The notes beneath the pieces were generated by a model. It was not told the origin of the DNA. It saw only the letters and a list, made by a program, of their open reading frames with translations, and did not search any database. A DNA stretch of 25,304 bases from an uncultured Comamonadaceae bacterium (GTDB lineage Bacteria > Pseudomonadota > Gammaproteobacteria > Burkholderiales > Burkholderiaceae): the NCBI GenBank assembly GCA_946482595.1, contig CAMLSD010000075.1, positions 1 to 25,304 on the forward strand. Direction: 5' to 3'. Below, one piece after another: positions 11,379-19,636 of the stretch. Every line of letters begins with the position of its first letter. Positions within the stretch are counted from its first letter, which is position 1. The translations under genes and the position numbers were made by a program.

Positions 11379-12811
11379 CCACGACCACCCAGCCCACCGC
11401 CGCCCGGGCCGGCAGCGCCAAGCTGCAGTCCTGGCAGCAGTACATGACTGACCTTCGCGCCTTTGCCGCCGCACCGCTGTCGCTGGAGACCCAGGGCACG
11501 CTGGTCAAGGTGGCCGGTCTGGTGCTGGAGGCGGCCGGCATCCGCGTGCCGGTCGGATCGGTGTGTGAAGTGCGCATGGACGGCCAGCCGCCCGTGCAGG
11601 CCGAGGTCGTGGGGTTTTCGGGCGACCGCGCCTACCTGATGCCCACAGGCGAGGTGCACGGCCTGGCCAGCGGTGCCCGTGTGGTGCCGATGTCCAGCCC
11701 GATCACGCCACCCCGCCTGGGCCAGGTGAGCCACCCGTGGCGCCGCACCGAAGACCGCAGCCTGCACCTGCCCATGGGCGACGGCCTGCTGGGCCGGGTG
11801 GTCGACTCGCACGGCCGCCCGATGGATCGCAAGGGCCCGCTGGCCACGGTGCACAACGAACCCCTGGTGCGCCGCCCGATCAATGCGATGGACCGCGACC
11901 CGGTGCGCCAGCCGCTGGACACCGGCGTGCGTGCCATCAACTCGATGCTCACCGTCGGCCGCGGCCAGCGCCTGGGCCTGTTTGCCGGCTCCGGCGTCGG
12001 CAAATCGGTGCTGCTGGGCATGATGGCGCGCTACACCCAGGCCGACGTGATCGTGGTCGGCCTGATCGGTGAACGTGGCCGCGAAGTGAAGGAATTCATC
12101 GAGGACATCCTCGGCGAAGAAGGCCTGGCCCGCTCGGTTGTAGTGGCCGCCCCCGCCGACGCACCGCCCCTGATGCGCATGCAGGGTGCCAGCTACGCCA
12201 CCGCCATCGCCGAGCACTTCCGCGACCGCGGTGCCCATGTGCTGCTGCTGATGGACTCGCTCACGCGTTATGCGATGGCCCAGCGCGAGATCGCCCTGGC
12301 CATCGGCGAGCCGCCGGCCACCAAGGGCTATCCGCCCTCGTGTTTTGCCAAGCTGCCGCAGTTGGTGGAGCGCAGCGGCAACGGCCTGAACGGCGTGGGT
12401 TCGATCACGGCGTTCTACACCGTGCTGTCCGAAGGCGATGACCAGCAGGACCCGATCGCCGATGCCGCCCGCGCCATCCTGGACGGCCACATCGTGCTGA
12501 CCCGCGAGCTGGCCGAGTCGGGTCACTACCCGGCCATCGACATCGAGAAGTCGGCCTCGCGCGTGATGCACAACGTGGCCACGCCGGAGCATCTGGAGGC
12601 GGCGCGCCGCTTCCGCCAGATGTATGCCCGCTACAACCGCAGCCGCGACCTGCTGCAGCTGGGTGCCTACACCCCCGGCCAGGACCACGAACTCGACGCC
12701 GCCGTGCGTGCCTTCCCCGGCATGCGCGCGCTGCTGCAACAGAACATGCACGACCGCGCGCCGCTGAAGGCGAGCATCCAGCAGATGCAGCAATGCACTG
12801 CCTTGCGCTGA
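11375..12811 (+). CDS. fliI: Flagellum-specific export ATPase FliI
   Basis: Hexameric F1-like ATPase that unfolds and feeds substrates into the flagellar export gate. The product has 478 residues. Walker A GSGVGKS is at 205-211, the Walker B strand HVLLLMDS has Asp294, and [13 protein letters not shown] and [14 protein letters not shown] are further family markers. The ATG at 11375 overlaps the fliH stop, and GGGAG precedes it at a good distance; the longer frame starting at 11333 would overlap fliH by 46 nt. The C-terminal domain contains [19 protein letters not shown]. It is followed after 22 nt by fliJ. Confidence 0.96.
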   Translation: MTTTTQPTAARAGSAKLQSWQQYMTDLRAFAAAPLSLETQGTLVKVAGLVLEAAGIRVPVGSVCEVRMDGQPPVQAEVVGFSGDRAYLMPTGEVHGLASGARVVPMSSPITPPRLGQVSHPWRRTEDRSLHLPMGDGLLGRVVDSHGRPMDRKGPLATVHNEPLVRRPINAMDRDPVRQPLDTGVRAINSMLTVGRGQRLGLFAGSGVGKSVLLGMMARYTQADVIVVGLIGERGREVKEFIEDILGEEGLARSVVVAAPADAPPLMRMQGASYATAIAEHFRDRGAHVLLLMDSLTRYAMAQREIALAIGEPPATKGYPPSCFAKLPQLVERSGNGLNGVGSITAFYTVLSEGDDQQDPIADAARAILDGHIVLTRELAESGHYPAIDIEKSASRVMHNVATPEHLEAARRFRQMYARYNRSRDLLQLGAYTPGQDHELDAAVRAFPGMRALLQQNMHDRAPLKASIQQMQQCTALR

Positions 12812-12833
12812 CCCGAGCTGACAGGACTTCGAC

Positions 12834-13295
12834 ATGACCAACGTTCACGCCCTGACCCTGGCCCTGGAACAGGCCGAAAAGCAGCGCGACGAAGCGCAGG
12901 CGATCTACCAGCGCGCCGCGGCGGCCGCCGAAGGGGCCCAGGCGCAGGCCCAGCAGCTGCTGAGCTACCGCAGCGACTACCAGCAGCGCTGGAGCGAGCA
13001 GTTCAAGCGTGAGGGCCGCATGGAGATCCTGCACTGCTACCAGGGCTTCATGGGCCGCCTGAACATGGCCATCGACCAGCAGGAAGCCGTCATGCAGCGC
13101 ACCCGCGCGCAGGTCGAGGCGGCCCGGCAGACCCTGCTCGAACGCGAGACCCGCGTGGCGGCGATCCGCAAGATGATCGAGCGCCGCGAGGAACAGGCCC
13201 AGGCGCAGCAGGCCCGTCGCGAGCAGAAGGCCACCGATGAACAGGCCGCCCGCCTGGCCTGGAACCGCCGCGGCGACGCCTTCGCAATGGCCTGA
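12834..13295 (+). CDS. fliJ: Flagellar export chaperone FliJ
   Basis: FliJ is the central-stalk partner of the FliI ring and helps pass chaperone-substrate complexes to the gate. The 153-residue product is almost entirely alpha-helical and rich in Gln, Glu, Arg and Ala, as expected for an antiparallel coiled coil. Examples are LALEQAEKQRDEAQ near the start and KMIERREEQAQAQQARREQ near the end. Sequence conservation in FliJ is low, so the call leans on the coiled-coil character, the length and the position between fliI and fliK. AGGA lies at a suitable distance upstream of the ATG. Confidence 0.9.
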   Translation: MTNVHALTLALEQAEKQRDEAQAIYQRAAAAAEGAQAQAQQLLSYRSDYQQRWSEQFKREGRMEILHCYQGFMGRLNMAIDQQEAVMQRTRAQVEAARQTLLERETRVAAIRKMIERREEQAQAQQARREQKATDEQAARLAWNRRGDAFAMA

Positions 13296-13340
13296 GGCCG
13301 GCACGGCCACCGATCCATGACCCAACGTCACCAGGACACC

Positions 13341-14774
13341 ATGCTCAACGCTCTGAACTTGCTGACCTCGATCAAGCCGCCCGCGATCAACCCGGTGAGC
13401 GAGGTGCGCCCCGTCGGCCCGATCCAGGGGGATCCTCGTCAGGGCTTCTCCGGCCTGCTGCAGCAGGCTGCGCAACAGGCCACGCAACAGCGTGCGACTC
13501 AGCAGCCGCCGGCGCCGCAAGCCAACCGCCCGACCGCGCCGCGGCCCACGCCACAGGCCACCGCGCCGCGTCCCCAGCCCGCGCCCGCGCAGAAGCCGCC
13601 GGCCGCCAGCGCGTCGCCCAAGGCAGCCGCCCCCGAGGCCCAGGCCCGGCATCCGGATGCCAACGAAGCCGCAGGCCGCCGCGATGGCAGCACGCGCACA
13701 GAGCGCACAGCGCTGGACAGCCTGCGCGCGCTGCTGGAACACCAGCCGACCGATGCACAGGATCCGGCACACGCGTCGAGCCTGGCGTTCGACGCTGTGG
13801 GCGAAGAGGGGATGCCTGGCATCGAGGCCACCGAACAAGCGGCGCTGGTACCGGGCGTCGATACGCCCTTGTTGCCGAACCCGACGGCGCTGGCGACGGA
13901 CCCCGCGCTGACACCGCTGCTGGCGTCCTCGCTTTCCGCGCTGGCCGATGCGCGGGCAGAGGACGACACCACCGATACGGCGGACCTGTCCGCTGGCGCG
14001 GCAGGGGAGTCCACGGGCGACCTGGGCGCAGTCGGCGGCATGGCTGCTGCCGACGCGGCAGCCCAGGGCAGCATCGAACTGGCAGACGACACCGCACTGG
14101 CCATGCACGAAACCTTCCAGCAGGCCCTGGCCGAAGGGCAGATGCAGGGCGACGAGGCAAGCGCCGCCACACTGCGTCAGGCAAGCGGCGCGGCCGCGCC
14201 TGCGGTGGCCGAAGCCGGCGCGTCGGCTTCCGGGTCGACCACGCCGGTGCACGGCGCTGCACTGGCCTCCGGCCCGACCCTGTCAAGCACCTCGTCCGCA
14301 CCGTCCGCCGCGGCGAACGCGGCAAGCCATGCACTGGGTACACCGGTCGACTCGCCCGACTTCCCGCAGGCCATGGCCACCCAGATCAGCTACTTCGTGC
14401 GCGAGGGCATCCAGCAGGCACAGCTGCACCTGAATCCGGCCGAAATGGGCCCGGTCAGCGTGCAGATCGCCCTGAACGGGCAACAGGCCCAGGTCGACTT
14501 TGCGGCCGCTTCCAGCGCCACCCGCGCCGCCATCGAGAACAGCCTGTCCGACCTGGCCGCGTCCCTGCAGAGCGCAGGCTTCACGCTGACGGGTGGCGGG
14601 GTGTCCCAGCAGTCGCAGCAGTCTCAGCAGTCACCGCACCAGGCTTCGGGCCAGGCCGGCAACGAGACCCGCCCGGGCCAGCGCCATGGCCAGGGCGATG
14701 CCGTCGAGGCCGCCGGCACCCAGACCGTCCTGCATCACAGCAGCACGGCTGGTGGACTGGACCTGTACGCCTGA
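13341..14774 (+). CDS. fliK: Flagellar hook-length control protein FliK
   Basis: FliK is exported during hook growth, measures hook length and switches the export gate from hook to filament substrates. The 477-residue product has a long Ala/Pro/Gln/Thr-rich low-complexity N-terminal and middle part and a conserved C-terminal domain (about 350-435) with QLHLNPAEMGPVSVQI and AAIENSLSDLAASLQSAGF. The start at 13341 (MLNALN) is preferred to an in-frame ATG eight codons earlier because AGGA stands just upstream of it. Near the C terminus is a small Gln/Ser repeat (SQQSQQSQQS). The stop codon is the first TGA of an 8-bp microsatellite. No fliL or fliM follows. Confidence 0.9.
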   Translation: MLNALNLLTSIKPPAINPVSEVRPVGPIQGDPRQGFSGLLQQAAQQATQQRATQQPPAPQANRPTAPRPTPQATAPRPQPAPAQKPPAASASPKAAAPEAQARHPDANEAAGRRDGSTRTERTALDSLRALLEHQPTDAQDPAHASSLAFDAVGEEGMPGIEATEQAALVPGVDTPLLPNPTALATDPALTPLLASSLSALADARAEDDTTDTADLSAGAAGESTGDLGAVGGMAAADAAAQGSIELADDTALAMHETFQQALAEGQMQGDEASAATLRQASGAAAPAVAEAGASASGSTTPVHGAALASGPTLSSTSSAPSAAANAASHALGTPVDSPDFPQAMATQISYFVREGIQQAQLHLNPAEMGPVSVQIALNGQQAQVDFAAASSATRAAIENSLSDLAASLQSAGFTLTGGGVSQQSQQSQQSPHQASGQAGNETRPGQRHGQGDAVEAAGTQTVLHHSSTAGGLDLYA

Positions 14775-14827
14775 GCGACTGAGCGACTGAGCGACTGAGC
14801 GACTGAGCGACTGAGCGACTGAGCGAG
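14773..14827. repeat. Octanucleotide microsatellite (GAGCGACT)6
   Basis: Six perfect copies of GAGCGACT run from 14773 to 14820 and a partial copy GAGCGA follows. The array begins within the fliK TGA stop (14772-14774) and ends 3-4 bp before the stop codon of the convergent LysR gene. Because 8 is not a multiple of 3, each plus-strand frame meets a TGA once in every 24 nt, so the array closes all three frames behind fliK. Read on minus it is open in all frames. It is the only clear microsatellite seen in the window. Confidence 0.95.
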
Positions 14828-14830
14828 ATC

Positions 14831-15793
14831 CTATGCCTGACTCAGCGCACCCGGCCGGGCCTCCAGACGCGCAGTGCGGGGCCCACCGGCGGACGTCGCT
14901 GGCGCCTCGGGCTCGAACGCGCTGACCAGGTGATCCAGCACGACCCGGCTGCTGGCCGGCAGGTAGCGCCGCTGGCCGACCACGGCGTACAGCGCCGAGG
15001 CGGCCGCCTGCCACTGCGGCAGCACCCTCACCAGTCGGCCTTGCGCAAGCGCTTCGCTCACCACCAGTTGAGGCAGGGCAACGATGCCCAGGCCCGCAGT
15101 CGCTGCGGCGTAGACGGTGTCGGGCTGGCGGGCGTCGAGCATGGCATTCCCCTCGACGGTGACCACCGCCTGCGCCCCCTTGCCGGGTGAGGCAAGGCCC
15201 AGGCTCAGGCGGCGATCGAACAGGCACTCATGGTCCCGCAGGTCAGACGGTGCTTGCGGCGCACCGCGCAGGGCCAGGTAGTCAGGCGATGCACACAGGA
15301 TGGTCTCGCACCGGGCCAGTCGCCGCGCCACGGCATTGCTGTCGGGCAGCTCCAGGCCGGCCAGCACCAGCGCCACATCAAATCCGTCATCGAGCGCGCT
15401 GGCTGTGTCCGACACCGCCAGTTCCACCATCACGCGGGGATGCTTTTCACGCAGACGGTGCAGCGGGCGCGCCACCACCCGGGCCGCCCAGGCCCCGGGC
15501 AACGCCACCCGCACACGCCCCTCGGGCTCGCGCACCATGCTGCTGACCACGGCCTCGGCCTCCTGCACGGCGCCCAGGATGCGCCGCACCCGCTCGAGGT
15601 AGCCCTGCCCCGTGGATGTGAGCGCCACGCGTCGCGTGGAGCGCTGGATCAGTCGTGCGCCAAGGTGCCGCTCCAGGTCGGCCACCAGGCGAGTGACGGC
15701 CGAGGCCGAGACGTCGAGTGCCCGGGCCGCGGCAGCGAACCCACCTTCGTCGACCACCTTGGCGAATGCCTGCATCGAAGCGAGCCGGTCCAT
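14831..15793 (-). CDS. LysR-family transcriptional regulator
   Basis: A 320-residue LysR-type regulator. The winged helix-turn-helix is at about 1-60 (MDRLASMQAFAKVVDEGGF, AARALDVSASAVTRLVADLE, LIQRSTRRVALTSTGQ), followed by a linker helix. The periplasmic-binding-like effector domain starts near GRVRVALPGAWAARVVARP and includes DGFDVALVLAG and CASPDYLALRG. The style is that of the large CrgA/DmlR-like group common in Burkholderiales; no effector can be named. The ATG lies 3 nt after the stop of the IorB-like gene, with GAGGG across the junction, so the two are almost certainly co-transcribed. LysR genes more often diverge from their target. Confidence 0.93.
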   Translation of the reverse strand: MDRLASMQAFAKVVDEGGFAAAARALDVSASAVTRLVADLERHLGARLIQRSTRRVALTSTGQGYLERVRRILGAVQEAEAVVSSMVREPEGRVRVALPGAWAARVVARPLHRLREKHPRVMVELAVSDTASALDDGFDVALVLAGLELPDSNAVARRLARCETILCASPDYLALRGAPQAPSDLRDHECLFDRRLSLGLASPGKGAQAVVTVEGNAMLDARQPDTVYAAATAGLGIVALPQLVVSEALAQGRLVRVLPQWQAAASALYAVVGQRRYLPASSRVVLDHLVSAFEPEAPATSAGGPRTARLEARPGALSQA

Positions 15794-15796
15794 CCC

Positions 15797-16705
15797 TCAG
15801 CCCTCCCCGTGGCGTTGCGCGCGCGCATTGGCCACCGCCGCCAGCGAGGCCACCAGCACCGCCATCTGCAGGGCCGATGCGCTGGCACGCACCATGCCGT
15901 CATGGCTGCCGGTGAACTCGACGTTGAGCATCGGGGTCCCGAGCGCCGCCAGTGCACGCAAGGCACGATCGGCATCACCTGCGATGCGCCCGTCGACCAC
16001 GGCCGTCAGCGACGCGCCGTGCCCGTCCTGGCGCAGCCGGCCGACCATCGCCACCACCAGGCCGCCCCACTGCACGAGGGCCACGCCACACGGCGGCTGG
16101 TCGGGCAGCGCCAGGGTCCAGCCGCCCAGCTGGGCGGCACGTTCCAGCACGCGGCGCTGGCGGCTGGCGGGTGCCAGCAGGGCCAGGCGGAAGTCCAGTG
16201 GGTCGCGCCGCGCCGCGTGGGCCAGTTCGTCGACGAACATCTCGGCATACAGCGCAAACGGCATGGCCGACTCCCGACCCGCATCGCCGGCGTAGAACGA
16301 CTGGTGCGCGATGCCATAGGGCAGCGGCAGGGCAGCCGGGTCGCGCGCCGGTCCGCACTGGTGCTGCCACCAGGCCAGCGGCAGGCCGCCGGCATCCACC
16401 ATCGCGTCGATGCGGCACAGCGCGGGCTCACCGGGTGCGCCCGGCGGCACACCGAACTGGCGACGGACCACACGCCCGGCCGGCGCGTCCCAGAGCATCG
16501 ATTCCGCATCGCCCATGCAGGCCCACAACACACCGGGCGCCTGCTGCGGCAGCCGCGCGGCGGGCACCGGCTGCGGCTGCGCTGCCGTCAGCGGGCGCAC
16601 AGGGGGCAGATCGCGCGGCGTCGTGTCGTGCAGTCCGGGTTCGTCGACCCATGCGGCGGCTGGCACGGACAGGTTGCGGGCGGGGGGCGTCAGGACGAGG
16701 GACAC
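15797..16705 (-). CDS. Reduced IorB-like molybdenum hydroxylase homologue
   Basis: A 302-residue protein of unknown function. Residues 157-173 (FVDELAHAARRDPLDFR) match the highly conserved helix of IorB/isoquinoline-oxidoreductase-type molybdopterin subunits, and flanking segments keep the same order: CRIDAMVDAGGLPLAWW before it, RVLERAAQLGGW and GVALVQWGGLVVAMV after it, and a C-terminal ALQMAVLVASLAAVANA stretch. True IorB subunits are over 700 residues with an N-terminal signal and several cofactor-binding glycine-rich loops; those parts are absent here and no 2Fe-2S partner gene adjoins it. The gene looks expressed: AGGAGG stands 5 nt before its GTG start, and LysR follows after 3 nt. 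It diverges from the response regulator. It may be a catalytically dead paralogue with a new role, or a gene eroding in frame. The homology is inferred by eye. Confidence 0.6.
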   Translation of the reverse strand: MSLVLTPPARNLSVPAAAWVDEPGLHDTTPRDLPPVRPLTAAQPQPVPAARLPQQAPGVLWACMGDAESMLWDAPAGRVVRRQFGVPPGAPGEPALCRIDAMVDAGGLPLAWWQHQCGPARDPAALPLPYGIAHQSFYAGDAGRESAMPFALYAEMFVDELAHAARRDPLDFRLALLAPASRQRRVLERAAQLGGWTLALPDQPPCGVALVQWGGLVVAMVGRLRQDGHGASLTAVVDGRIAGDADRALRALAALGTPMLNVEFTGSHDGMVRASASALQMAVLVASLAAVANARAQRHGEG

Positions 16706-16785
16706 GGTGACCTCCTGGTTGGCGGTGCTGTCGGCTCGTGGCCTCGAACACCGTGGATGCGATGAGGCGATTCTGGTCAGACGGG

Positions 16786-16802
16786 GTTAAGAAGTTTTTA
16801 AT
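16786..16802 (+). promoter_or_regulatory. PmrA/QseB-type direct-repeat box
   Basis: GTTAAG at 16786-16791 and TTTAAT at 16797-16802 are two half-sites separated by 5 nt, an 11-bp period. PmrA and QseB-type OmpR regulators bind tandem CTTAA/TTTAA hexamers with this spacing. The box lies 45 nt upstream of the response-regulator GTG and 81 nt from the divergent IorB-like start, so binding could affect both. The regulator that would bind it is the QseB-like gene next to it. Confidence 0.5.
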
Positions 16803-16846
16803 GGCGGTTGGCGCACACTGCGGTCATTCGAGGACAAGGACTCCCC

Positions 16847-17509
16847 GTGCATCTTTTGCTGGTCGAAGACGACCGATCTCTTTCTGAAGCCGTCGCCAAG
16901 GGGCTGGCCCTGCAGGGCTGGTCCGTCGACTGCGTGGGCGACGCACCCGGTGCACGCCTGGCGCTGTCCGACCACGGCTACCACGCGGTGCTGCTCGACC
17001 TGGGCCTGCCCCAGGGTTCGGGCCTGAGCGTGCTGCAGGCGATGCGCTCGCGCTATGACGCCACACCGGTGCTGATCGTCACCGCGCGTGACCAGCTCAG
17101 CGACCGCATCCAGGGCCTGGACGCGGGCGCCGACGACTATGTCGTCAAGCCCGTGCAGGTCGACGAACTGGCCGCGCGACTGCGCGCGGTGGTGCGGCGC
17201 AGCCAGGGCCGCGTGGCGCCGGTGATCAGCTTTCGCGACATCACGCTCGACCCTGCGCGGCGCACCGTCACGCAGGGCGACCGGCCGGTCTCGCTCAGCG
17301 TGCATGAGTTCCGCACCCTGCTCGCGCTGATGGAAAAGCGCGGCCACGTCGTCACGCGTGACCAGCTCGAGAACGCCGTCTATGGCCACAGCAGCACCAT
17401 CGAGAGCAACACCATCGCGGTCTACGTGCACCAGTTGCGCCGCAAGCTCGGCGACGGCGTGATCTGCACCGTGCACGGCCATGGCTACCGGCTGGGGGAG
17501 GATGCCTGA
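16847..17509 (+). CDS. OmpR-family response regulator (QseB/PmrA-like)
   Basis: Two-component response regulator of 220 residues. The receiver domain (1-115) has the acidic pair Asp8/Asp9, phospho-acceptor Asp51 in VLLDLGLPQG, Thr79 and Lys101 (VVKP). The C-terminal winged helix (about 125-220) ends HQLRRKLGDGVICTVHGHGYRLGE. GTG at 16847 was chosen because the product then begins HLLLVEDD as in relatives, and AAGGA lies 6 nt upstream; a TTG start at 16808 would add 13 unrelated residues. It shares one base with the kinase start (TGATG). The box at 16786-16802 suggests self-regulation. The exact orthologue (QseB, TctD or PmrA) is not settled. Confidence 0.93.
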   Translation: MHLLLVEDDRSLSEAVAKGLALQGWSVDCVGDAPGARLALSDHGYHAVLLDLGLPQGSGLSVLQAMRSRYDATPVLIVTARDQLSDRIQGLDAGADDYVVKPVQVDELAARLRAVVRRSQGRVAPVISFRDITLDPARRTVTQGDRPVSLSVHEFRTLLALMEKRGHVVTRDQLENAVYGHSSTIESNTIAVYVHQLRRKLGDGVICTVHGHGYRLGEDA

Positions 17510-18966
17510 TGCGTTCCTTGCGACTGCGCCTGCTGGTGGCGATCCTCACCGTCATCGTGTGCTTCTGGTCGATGTGGTTGTGTTCGCTGGCGGTACGTGT
17601 CAATGACCAGCAGGCCGGCTGGATGGACGAGATGCTGCGCCACATCGCCACGCAGATCGTGCTGTCCATGCCGACCACGGTGGGCCAGCTGCCGGAGTCG
17701 CCCACGTTTTCGATCGATACGCTGGACGGCATCAAGGCCGAGAAGCTCAGCTTCCAGGTCTGGCTGGGGCCCTCACGCCTGGCGCTGCACTCACCGGGCG
17801 CCCCGACGGTGCCGATGAAATCCGACTTCACCGATGGTTTTGCCGTCAGCGACATCGACGGCCAGCCGTGGCGGGTGTATGCCGTGTCGGACGCGACCGG
17901 TCGACTGCAGGTGCAGGTGGGCCGCTCGAAGGAGCAACTGCGCGGCGAGTTCAGTCACTGGGTGTTCTGGAGCATGGCCACCGCGGGCCTGGTCTTCCTG
18001 CTGCTGGCCGTGGCCACCTGGTTCGTGCTGTGCTGGTCACTGCGGGGCGTGACCCGGGTGCAGCAGGCGGTGGCCCAGCGCCAGGGTCTGGAGCTCAGCC
18101 CCTTGCCCACACGCGACCTGCCCACCGAAGTGGCCCCGCTGGTCGAGACCTTCAACGGCATGCTGGCGCAGATGTCCAGCGCAATGGAGGCTGAAAAGCG
18201 CTTCATCTCGGACGCGGCCCATGAACTGCGCACCCCGCTGGCGGCACTGATGGGCCATGCCCAGCTCGCGCTGCGCTCCCCCGACCCCGCCGAGGCGCGT
18301 GCAGCGGTCGAGCGCCTGGCCGAAGGCGTGCAGCGCAGTGCCCGCCTGTCCGAGCAACTGCTGGACCTGGCGCGCATCGAGTCGACCACCAGCCACCACC
18401 TGCAGGAGGTGGCGCTGTTCGAGCCGGTGGAATGGGTCGTGCGCGACTTCGAGACCACCGCCGCCGAAAAGCGCATCCGCATCGTGCTGCAGCTCGAGCC
18501 GTGCATGGTGCGCGGCAATGTCGACGCGCTGGGCATCCTGGTGCGCAACCTGGTCGACAACGCCTTGCGCTACACGCCGCACGGCGGGCGCTGCGAGGTG
18601 CGGTGCGAGACGGTCCGACACAACGGCCGCACCCTGGCCTGCCTGTCGGTCGCCGACAACGGGCCCGGCGTGCCCGTCGAGGAACACGCGCGCATCTTCG
18701 ACCGCTTCTACCGCGTGCCGGGCACCACCGCACGCGGCAGCGGCATCGGGCTGTCGCTGGTCGCGCGCATCGCGCGGCTGCACGACGCCCAGCTCGAGCT
18801 CGGCGAAGGCATCGGCGGGCGAGGCCTGAGGGTGGGGGTGTACTTTGCGTCGTGTGACGGCGACGCTTTCGCGCTGTCCGATCCCATGCCGCTGGAGTCC
18901 GCTAGCGCGCCGGCGCCTTCCGGGCGGCCTGCGGGCCTGGCACCAGGCTCGACCGTGGCTGGCTGA
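17509..18966 (+). CDS. Sensor histidine kinase (QseC-like)
   Basis: Inner-membrane sensor kinase of 485 residues, partner of the preceding regulator. TM1 is at about 8-30, then a periplasmic domain of about 120 residues, TM2 at about 151-175 (WVFWSMATAGLVFLLLAVA), and a HAMP-like linker. The HisKA domain has SDAAHELRTPLAAL with phospho-acceptor His238. The ATPase domain has the N box LVRNLVDNALRYTPHGG, G1 DNGPGVP from Asp383, the F box FDRFYRVPG and G2 GSGIGLSL near 410-417. A Pro/Ala/Ser tail of about 40 residues follows the ATPase fold. GGGAGGAT before the ATG is a good ribosome binding site. The signal sensed cannot be told from sequence. Confidence 0.94.
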   Translation: MRSLRLRLLVAILTVIVCFWSMWLCSLAVRVNDQQAGWMDEMLRHIATQIVLSMPTTVGQLPESPTFSIDTLDGIKAEKLSFQVWLGPSRLALHSPGAPTVPMKSDFTDGFAVSDIDGQPWRVYAVSDATGRLQVQVGRSKEQLRGEFSHWVFWSMATAGLVFLLLAVATWFVLCWSLRGVTRVQQAVAQRQGLELSPLPTRDLPTEVAPLVETFNGMLAQMSSAMEAEKRFISDAAHELRTPLAALMGHAQLALRSPDPAEARAAVERLAEGVQRSARLSEQLLDLARIESTTSHHLQEVALFEPVEWVVRDFETTAAEKRIRIVLQLEPCMVRGNVDALGILVRNLVDNALRYTPHGGRCEVRCETVRHNGRTLACLSVADNGPGVPVEEHARIFDRFYRVPGTTARGSGIGLSLVARIARLHDAQLELGEGIGGRGLRVGVYFASCDGDAFALSDPMPLESASAPAPSGRPAGLAPGSTVAG

Positions 18967-19042
18967 ACACGCGCACCCGGCAGTGCGTGCACCGAGGCCG
19001 GGGGCTGCCGCGGGCCGGCGGTTTGAAGCACAATGCCGGCCC

Positions 19043-19618
19043 ATGCCTGCCCTGCCCTGCGACACGCCCCGGTCGGCGCCGATGCCCGACGCCCCTGCCC
19101 TGCCATCGACCGCGGACGATGATGCAACGCCCGGCATTGCCGGCGTGGCCGAGGTCAGGCACAGCAGCATCCACGGTCGTGGCGTGTTTGCGGTGCGCCC
19201 GCTGGCCCGTGGCCAGCGCATCGGCCACTACACCGGCCGGCGCATCGGCCCGGACGAGTCGATCGACGACTGCGACAACGCGCTGACCTATCTGTTCGGC
19301 CTGTCCGATGGCAGCACGATCGACGGGCGCCACGGCGGCAATGCCACGCGGTTCATCAACCATGCCTGCGAACCAAATTGCGAGGCGGTCGAGCATGAGG
19401 CGCCTGACGGGCAGTTGTTCATCGTGATCGAGGCACGGCGCCGTATCCGCGTCGGCGAGGAACTCTTCATCGACTATTCGCTCGACGCCGGGCCCGGCGA
19501 CCCGGCGGACTTCCCGTGCCACTGCCGGGCCACCCGCTGCCGTGGCACCATGCTGGCGCGCCGCCGCGGACGGCGCCGACCGGCACCGTCCGACACGCCG
19601 GTGGCACAGGACGCCTGA
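19043..19618 (+). CDS. SET-domain protein lysine methyltransferase
   Basis: A compact 191-residue protein, nearly all SET domain, which in this family transfers methyl groups from S-adenosylmethionine to protein lysines. HGRGVFA (44-50) is the first SAM-binding segment, NATRFINHACEPNC (100-113) holds the pseudoknot NH-C-PNC motif, and LFIDYS has Tyr145. A post-SET cluster CHCRATRC gives Cys159, Cys161 and Cys166; with Cys113 these are the four ligands expected for the structural zinc of eukaryotic-type SET enzymes. A basic tail (RRRGRRR, about 173-179) follows. ATG at 19043 is one of two in-frame candidates (the other at 19082); neither has a clear ribosome binding site. It lies 76 nt behind the kinase gene. 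The substrate is unknown. Confidence 0.85.
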   Translation: MPALPCDTPRSAPMPDAPALPSTADDDATPGIAGVAEVRHSSIHGRGVFAVRPLARGQRIGHYTGRRIGPDESIDDCDNALTYLFGLSDGSTIDGRHGGNATRFINHACEPNCEAVEHEAPDGQLFIVIEARRRIRVGEELFIDYSLDAGPGDPADFPCHCRATRCRGTMLARRRGRRRPAPSDTPVAQDA

Positions 19619-19636
19619 GCGATCGGCGCCCCGGGG

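Noticed and set aside
10916..14252. Two very long minus-strand open frames opposite fliH to fliK
   Set aside because: Antisense shadows; fliI and fliK carry unmistakable motifs on the other strand.
14631..15227. Minus-strand open frame running through the microsatellite (SRSVAQSL repeats)
   Set aside because: Overlaps LysR in another frame and exists because the repeat is stop-free on minus; no other support.
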